64,000 nucleotides of DNA from Streptococcus canis. GTDB lineage: Bacteria > Bacillota > Bacilli > Lactobacillales > Streptococcaceae. Position numbers and translations under genes: made by a program. A model generated the notes under the pieces. The model was not told the origin of the DNA. It did not search any database and was given only the letters and a program-made list of their open reading frames with translations. Below are positions 59,258-64,000 of this stretch, piece by piece. The stretch spans positions 1,737,501-1,801,500 of the forward strand of contig NZ_LR134293.1 in the NCBI RefSeq assembly GCF_900636575.1, in the 5' to 3' direction. The stretch's first letter is position 1, and every line of letters begins with the position of its first letter.

Positions 59258-61210
59258 CTAACTATTAAGCTTTTTACGAAGAGCGCCAAATAGAATACCT
59301 GATACAAGGGCACCAATAGCAACAAAGACAAGGTATAAAATAGGATTACTTGTTAAGGCAATAACGAAGATACCACCATGTGGCGCCATTAATTTAATAC
59401 CAGCTAAACCAACAAGAGCACCTGTCAAGGCAGAACCTGCGATAAAGCTAGGAATAGCACGCGCTGGATCAGCTGCACCAAATGGAATTGCCCCTTCGGT
59501 GATGAATGAAAGCCCCATAACAATATTGGTCAAACCTGATTCACGTTCTTCTTTAGTAAATTTATCTTTGAATAAAAGGGTTGCTACAAAAACAGCTAGA
59601 GGAGGTACCATACCACCTGCCATAACAGCTGCCATTACGACTGAACCACCATTTGCCACAGTAGCTGCCAAGGTTCCTGTACCAAAAACATAAGCTGCCT
59701 TATTAACTGGCCCACCCATGTCAACAGCCATCATTCCACCAACAAGAAGTCCCATGAGAATAGCAGAGCTTCCAGAAAGACCTTGTAAGAAATCATTAAG
59801 GGCTGTATTAATAGCTGCCATTGGGATATTGACAAAGAGCATCAAGAAGCCAGTGACAAGGACACCAAGTAATGGGTAAAGGAGAATGGATTTAACCCCT
59901 TCAAGAGAACGTGGTAGCCCTGCCAACAATTTACGAAGAGCAAGAATAACACTACCTGCAAGGAAACCACCCACAAGAGCTCCGAGGAAACCTGATGGTA
60001 CACCTGCTAAGGCCAAACTCGCTTCTCCTCCTGCTGCAAATGGCACTTTACCAAAAGCAAGACCACTTGAAGCAATGGCACCTGCCACAAAACCAGCAAC
60101 CAAACCTGGTTTTTCAGCAATAGAGTAAGCAATGTAACCCGCTAATACTGGTAACATAAAGGAGAAGGCTGCTCCCCCAATTTTCATGAAAATAGCTGCT
60201 ACTTCATGATATGATCCAAGATTCCCTAATTGATCTTTTGGCACACCAAGCATGTTATCCAACAAGAAAGCTAGGGCAATCATAATCCCACCACCAATAA
60301 CGAATGGCAACATTTGAGAGACGCCACCCATCAAGTGTTTGTAGAATGCACCACCTAGACTTGCTTTTTCAGTTGATACTGCTTTTTCAGCCTTACCATT
60401 TTTAGCATGATAAGTGCTTCCTTCATTATTTAAAATCAAAGCAATCAATTCTTGACTCTTCTTAATACCATCTGCAACAGGGCGAGCAATTAATTGTTTA
60501 CCATCAAAACGGTCCATTTCAACAGCTTTATCAGCTGCAACAATAACTCCCTTAGCTCTCTGAATATCTTCAGCTGTTAAACGGTTAGCAACACCTGATG
60601 CTCCATTGGTTTCAACTTTAATAGCAACTCCCATTTCTGCAGCCTGTTTTTTCAAAGCTTCTTCAGCCATATAAGTGTGAGCAATTCCCGTTGGACAAGC
60701 TGTGACAGCAACGATAAAGTCTTGACCACTTGTTGGAGCAACCACTTCTTCTTTAGCTATTGATGCTTTATCAAAAACAGCAATGACTTCTTCTGGTGTG
60801 TGTGCCGCACGAAGTTTATTGGCAAAACCATCTTTCAAAAGGTATTGTGATAATTCTGCTAGCGCAGCCAAGTGCGTATCGTTTGCCCCTTGAGGTGCAG
60901 CAATCATAAAGAAAAGATCCGTTGGTTGACCATCTAATGACTTGTAGTCCACCCCTTTATTTGATTTCGCAAACAAGACTGCTGGCTTATCCACCACAAT
61001 ATTTTTAGAATGAGGCATGGCAATACCGTCACCAAGTCCAGTTGATGTCTGCTCTTCACGTGTCATGATACTCTTTTTAAAGACATCGAAATCATGCACA
61101 ATGCCTTTTTCTACTAATCGTGTAATCATCTCGTCAATGGCAACTTCTTTGGAAATAGCCTGTAAATCGAGAATCATAAGGTCTTTTCTCAATAAATCCT
61201 GAATTTTCAT
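59258..61210 (-). CDS. fruA: PTS fructose-specific enzyme IIABC
   Basis: This 650-residue fusion has an IIA domain (about 1-145, phospho-His in GIAMPHSKN), an IIB domain (about 165-265, phospho-Cys in VTACPTGIAHTYMAEEAL) and a IIC membrane domain (about 290-640; MLPFVIGGGIMIALAFLLDN; AVDMGGPVNKAAYVFG). It imports fructose as fructose 1-phosphate. Its start overlaps the fruK stop by 4 bases. Order and length are normal for Firmicutes FruA. Confidence 0.95.
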   Translation of the reverse strand: MKIQDLLRKDLMILDLQAISKEVAIDEMITRLVEKGIVHDFDVFKKSIMTREEQTSTGLGDGIAMPHSKNIVVDKPAVLFAKSNKGVDYKSLDGQPTDLFFMIAAPQGANDTHLAALAELSQYLLKDGFANKLRAAHTPEEVIAVFDKASIAKEEVVAPTSGQDFIVAVTACPTGIAHTYMAEEALKKQAAEMGVAIKVETNGASGVANRLTAEDIQRAKGVIVAADKAVEMDRFDGKQLIARPVADGIKKSQELIALILNNEGSTYHAKNGKAEKAVSTEKASLGGAFYKHLMGGVSQMLPFVIGGGIMIALAFLLDNMLGVPKDQLGNLGSYHEVAAIFMKIGGAAFSFMLPVLAGYIAYSIAEKPGLVAGFVAGAIASSGLAFGKVPFAAGGEASLALAGVPSGFLGALVGGFLAGSVILALRKLLAGLPRSLEGVKSILLYPLLGVLVTGFLMLFVNIPMAAINTALNDFLQGLSGSSAILMGLLVGGMMAVDMGGPVNKAAYVFGTGTLAATVANGGSVVMAAVMAGGMVPPLAVFVATLLFKDKFTKEERESGLTNIVMGLSFITEGAIPFGAADPARAIPSFIAGSALTGALVGLAGIKLMAPHGGIFVIALTSNPILYLVFVAIGALVSGILFGALRKKLNS

Positions 61211-62118
61211 CGTTTTTCTACCTCAACTTTATGATATGTTTCTTTAATAAATGCAATTGTCGCCAAGTCATCTGAGAAGGCTGTCGCTGTACCACAAGCC
61301 ACCCCCCACTTCAAGGCCTCTATTGGATCCTTACTCTTCACAAATTCGCCTGTAAAGCCAGCAACCATAGAATCACCAGCACCGACCGAATTTTTGACCT
61401 CTCCCTTAATCGGTTTGGCAAAATAAGCCGCTTCTTTAGTGACCAATAAGGCACCGTCGCCAGCCATTGAAATGATGACATGTTGAGCCCCCATCTCTAA
61501 AAGACAGCGGGCATAGGTTTCAACATCATCAAGACTAGTTAGGGTCGTTCCAAAAATAGCTTCTAGTTCATGATTATTAGGTTTAACCAGTAGTGGCTTG
61601 AAAGCTAGGGCATCTAAGAGGGTTTGCCCTTCAAAATCACAAACTGCCTGAGCACCACTTTGTCTAACCCATGGCATTAATTCCTTATAAACAGCATTGC
61701 CAAGATTAGCTGGCGCTGATCCCGCAAAGACAACTGTATCTTCTGCTGTTAGCTGGGAAAGCTTAGTTTTCAAATCCTCCAGTTGTTCCTGACTAATGAC
61801 AGGACCTTGGCCATTTAATTCCGTCTCTTCTTGTGACTTGATTTTAACATTGATCCGAGTATCTTGATCAACTTCTACAAAATCAGTTTTAATGCCTTCT
61901 GCACGCAAACTTTCTTCGATAAAATGTCCTGTAAAACCTCCCAAGAACCCTGTCGCCGTGCTAGCAATGCCTAAACGTTGCAAGACGCGACTCACATTAA
62001 TACCTTTACCCCCGGCAAACTTATCATCACTCGCCATACGATTCACTGACCCAAGATTTATCTGATCAATTCTGACGATAAAGTCAATCGAAGGGTTTAA
62101 GGTCACGGTATAAATCAT
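61207..62118 (-). CDS. fruK: 1-phosphofructokinase
   Basis: The 303-residue PfkB-family kinase has GGKGINVSRVLQRLG near residue 37 and the catalytic VGAGDSMVAGF near residue 248. It converts fructose 1-phosphate to fructose 1,6-bisphosphate. It overlaps fruR and fruA by 4 bases each, so the three are translationally coupled. Confidence 0.95.
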   Translation of the reverse strand: MIYTVTLNPSIDFIVRIDQINLGSVNRMASDDKFAGGKGINVSRVLQRLGIASTATGFLGGFTGHFIEESLRAEGIKTDFVEVDQDTRINVKIKSQEETELNGQGPVISQEQLEDLKTKLSQLTAEDTVVFAGSAPANLGNAVYKELMPWVRQSGAQAVCDFEGQTLLDALAFKPLLVKPNNHELEAIFGTTLTSLDDVETYARCLLEMGAQHVIISMAGDGALLVTKEAAYFAKPIKGEVKNSVGAGDSMVAGFTGEFVKSKDPIEALKWGVACGTATAFSDDLATIAFIKETYHKVEVEKR

Positions 62119-62888
62119 AATTCAATCACCTTTGCCTTTTCCTTTATTTTTTTGAGAATACTTGTCTGAGATCCTTCGGTAATAATAGTCACATCATCAA
62201 TAGGAGCCACCTTAACAAAGGATACCTGACCGATTTTAGTGCTATCAACTAGAACGTAAGACAGTTTAGCATTTGCTATCACTGCTTTTTTGATAACAGC
62301 CTCTTCCATATCTGGTGTGGTCAAATAAGTGTCATCAACACCATTCATTCCAAGAAATGCTTTGTCAAAGTTCATCTGTCTGATTTGCTCCAAAGCCACA
62401 TTTCCAATACTTGCGTCGGTTGTTTGTTTAACATAACCACCGATGATGATTGTCTTGATTGATAGCTCAACTAAGCGAGTGGCATGATGGATAGAATTGG
62501 TAACAACTGTCAGATTTTTAGCCTGTAAAAAAGGCAATAAACATTCAGTCGTTGTCCCAGCATCAATAAAAATCACGTCGTTATCATAAATCAATTGCGC
62601 AGCTTTTTGGGCAATGGCTTCTTTGACTTGACTGTTTTTGACAGATTTTTCTTGATTGGACAATTCCTCTTGCAAGGAATGGAAAAGTTCAGCTCCGCCA
62701 TGAACACGGTGCAAACGTCCTTCTTGTTCCAATTCTCCCAAGTCCCTACGAACCGTTGACTCAGACGAATCCAGTAGCTGCATCAAATCTTCTAAAGCAA
62801 CGTAATTGTCTTCAATGATTTTTGCCATGATTAACTGTTTTCGTTTGGATTTTAAGATAGAATCACCTCTTCCTGAAATCGTTTGCAA
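62115..62888 (-). CDS. fruR: DeoR-family fructose operon regulator FruR
   Basis: The regulator has an N-terminal DeoR helix-turn-helix (LEDLMQLLDSSESTVRRDLG and RVHGGAE) and a DeoR C-terminal sugar-phosphate domain (DVIFIDAGTTTECLLPFL). It likely represses fruRKA until fructose 1-phosphate rises. The start is unclear: the frame's first possible start, TTG at 62888, lies at or before the expected transcription start. The best-spaced codon after the AGGAAGAGG site is ATC (62858), and the first ATG (62828) would shorten the DNA-binding domain. Coordinates give the outer limit. Confidence 0.85.
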   Translation of the reverse strand: MQTISGRGDSILKSKRKQLIMAKIIEDNYVALEDLMQLLDSSESTVRRDLGELEQEGRLHRVHGGAELFHSLQEELSNQEKSVKNSQVKEAIAQKAAQLIYDNDVIFIDAGTTTECLLPFLQAKNLTVVTNSIHHATRLVELSIKTIIIGGYVKQTTDASIGNVALEQIRQMNFDKAFLGMNGVDDTYLTTPDMEEAVIKKAVIANAKLSYVLVDSTKIGQVSFVKVAPIDDVTIITEGSQTSILKKIKEKAKVIEL

Positions 62889-62893
62889 ATATT

Positions 62894-62921
62894 ATTATAC
62901 TCTTTTTTCTTCCAAAGTCAA
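62894..62921 (-). promoter_or_regulatory. Promoter of the fru operon
   Basis: On the minus strand -35 TTGACT (62916-62921), a 16-base spacer and a consensus -10 TATAAT (62894-62899). The transcript should begin near 62887. AT-rich direct elements upstream (TTCCAAA, repeated near 62911 and 62930) could bind a regulator. Confidence 0.7.
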
Positions 62922-63029
62922 GCAAAATCTTCCAAAAACATTCAAAACTTGCTGTTTTCTAATAGCTTGACAAGCTAAAGGTGAACTTTTAAAAGGACCA
63001 GCAAGATTAGCCTTTTTTGTTTAGAAAGC

Positions 63030-63073
63030 AAAAAGCCTATTATATAAGAACTTAACCTTAATATAATAGACTT
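63030..63073. terminator. Terminator after the ketopantoate-reductase-like gene
   Basis: AGTCTATTATAT and ATATAATAGGCT (minus strand) form a long AT-rich stem followed by TTTTTG. It ends about 9 bases past the stop of the gene and precedes the fru promoter. Confidence 0.7.
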
Positions 63074-63081
63074 TTGACTGC

Positions 63082-64000
63082 TTATTTAATCTTTAAAACG
63101 GCTTCTTTAGCATGAACCAATTCCGTAATCATACGGCAATATGGAGTATTGATGCCTAGTTTTTCACCTTTAGTATTAACCGCACCATTGATAAAATCAA
63201 TTTCAGTCAATCGGTGATTTTGCACAAGGTCTTGGTGCATTGAAGGGTAATGGTGAGCTGCCTTAACAGAGGTATCCATCACATATTTTGTGATTTCCTC
63301 TTCATTTAAGTCAACACCTTCTGCTTGACCAACAATAACAAACTCATGAATGATTTCTGTAATCATTTTTAGACCATCTTCACTAGCAAATAGTTCACCA
63401 ATCGTACAATCTAAAAGAGCACAAGTTGAATTCATCGTGCCATTCACACATGCTTTGCGCCAAATGTTTGGCACAACATTTTCATCGTAAGTGGCATTTA
63501 AATCAGCTTTATTTAACAAGTCAGCCACTTGATGCCCTGCTTCCTGATGATTAGCATCCATACTTTGCAAGTTAAGGGCTCCAACACCTTGGAGATGAAC
63601 ACGACCAGGGCCTGACAGCCCAGCAGTCCAGACAGTGACACCCATTAAAATACTGTGTTCTGGAATGTATTGACGAATAAGGTCTTCGTGACCAAGACCA
63701 TTTAAAAGGCAAAGCACTTTAGTTTCTTTGCCAATAATGCCTTTAATGTCTTGAAGCATTTGTGGCAATTGCATAGCTTTTGTAAACAAGATAATCAAAT
63801 CTGCTTCTTGAGTAGCTTCAGTCGGTTTCATGATAGGAAGTTTAACCGTTTCTTCCACATCACCTGTCACAATTAAACCATTTTCTTTGATAGCATTGAT
63901 ATGATCTTCCCAGTTGTCTAACAAAATCACGTCGTTATTTGTTTTTGAAATTTGGTAACCAAAACGGCAACCCATGGCACCTGAGCCAGCAATATAAACT
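63082..64000 (-). CDS. Ketopantoate reductase family protein (ApbA/PanE), partial
   Basis: At least 305 residues are visible; the gene runs off the right edge only by its first few codons. The N-terminal dinucleotide fold YIAGSGAMGCRFGYQI is present, as are the catalytic-region features NIWRKACVNGTMNSTCALLD and HYPSMHQDL of PanE-like proteins. Family members reduce 2-dehydropantoate with NADPH or act on related 2-keto acids. No other pantothenate genes are near, so substrate is uncertain. The first ATG seen inside the window (63975) is internal to the Rossmann motif and is not the start. Confidence 0.85.
   Translation of the reverse strand, partial: VYIAGSGAMGCRFGYQISKTNNDVILLDNWEDHINAIKENGLIVTGDVEETVKLPIMKPTEATQEADLIILFTKAMQLPQMLQDIKGIIGKETKVLCLLNGLGHEDLIRQYIPEHSILMGVTVWTAGLSGPGRVHLQGVGALNLQSMDANHQEAGHQVADLLNKADLNATYDENVVPNIWRKACVNGTMNSTCALLDCTIGELFASEDGLKMITEIIHEFVIVGQAEGVDLNEEEITKYVMDTSVKAAHHYPSMHQDLVQNHRLTEIDFINGAVNTKGEKLGINTPYCRMITELVHAKEAVLKIK

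Noticed and set aside
59886..60128. Plus-strand frames inside fruA (also 59499-59693)
   Set aside because: Shadows of a long, well-supported coding region on the minus strand.

Overview
The window is 64 kb of a low-GC Firmicutes chromosome, almost certainly a pyogenic-group Streptococcus. The tmRNA tag (AKNTNSYALAA), the mevalonate pathway cluster, the S5nA-type surface 5'-nucleotidase beside it and the type II-A CRISPR repeat all fit the S. pyogenes / S. dysgalactiae / S. canis group. The repeat has T where I recall S. pyogenes having C (GAGCTATGTTG against GAGCTATGCTG). The CCA protein is close to the S. pyogenes one as I remember it but not identical. I favour S. dysgalactiae or a near relative; this rests on memory, not on a search.

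Layout. 1-2.9 kb: start of dnaE (minus), a YtrA-type GntR regulator with its ABC transporter, and a TVP38/VTT membrane protein. 3-6.2 kb: ssrA (tmRNA), then a graveyard of mobile DNA (two IS200-type remnants, an IS3 remnant, the last part of a phage integrase) around one intact lipoprotein gene and tRNA-Arg(CCG). 6.2-19.7 kb: metabolic and housekeeping genes (pepV, nitroreductase, pyruvate oxidase, uvrC, aldehyde dehydrogenase, HAD phosphatase, acetyltransferase, YkgJ protein), then a solute-binding protein, response regulator and histidine kinase encoded as one unit. 19.8-26.8 kb: a mannose-family PTS (IIA-IIB-IIC-IID) with a CcpA-like site, a YeiH-type transporter, msrB, lepA and ndk.

26.9-31.7 kb: a type II-A CRISPR array of 11 identical repeats, read on the minus strand from an intact leader and promoter. 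It is cut in two by an IS3-family element and has no cas gene or visible tracrRNA. Where csn2 would be expected lie three degraded insertion sequences. 31.8-36.3 kb: engB-clpX-(56-aa membrane protein)-dfr-thyA. 36.5-43.7 kb: the whole mevalonate route to isopentenyl and dimethylallyl diphosphate, as two convergent operons (mvaS-mvaA and mvaK1-mvaD-mvaK2-fni) separated by an IS3 remnant. 44.3-48 kb: a heterodimeric ABC exporter preceded by a promoter, a 21-codon leader peptide and an intrinsic terminator, which looks like an attenuator.

48.2-59.1 kb: the anchored 5'-nucleotidase, a peptide-deformylase-like protein, gdhA, an ABC-F ATPase, cca, a DegV protein, a DUF1149 protein and two GH73-type glucosaminidases. 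59.2-64 kb: the fruR-fruK-fruA operon and a ketopantoate-reductase-like gene cut by the window edge.

The observations most worth pursuing are the cas-less, IS-split CRISPR array with intact leader; the leader-peptide attenuator of the ABC exporter; the HptRSA-like three-component sensor beside the PTS; the missing normal start codon of fruR; and the mobile-element debris between tmRNA and tRNA-Arg.
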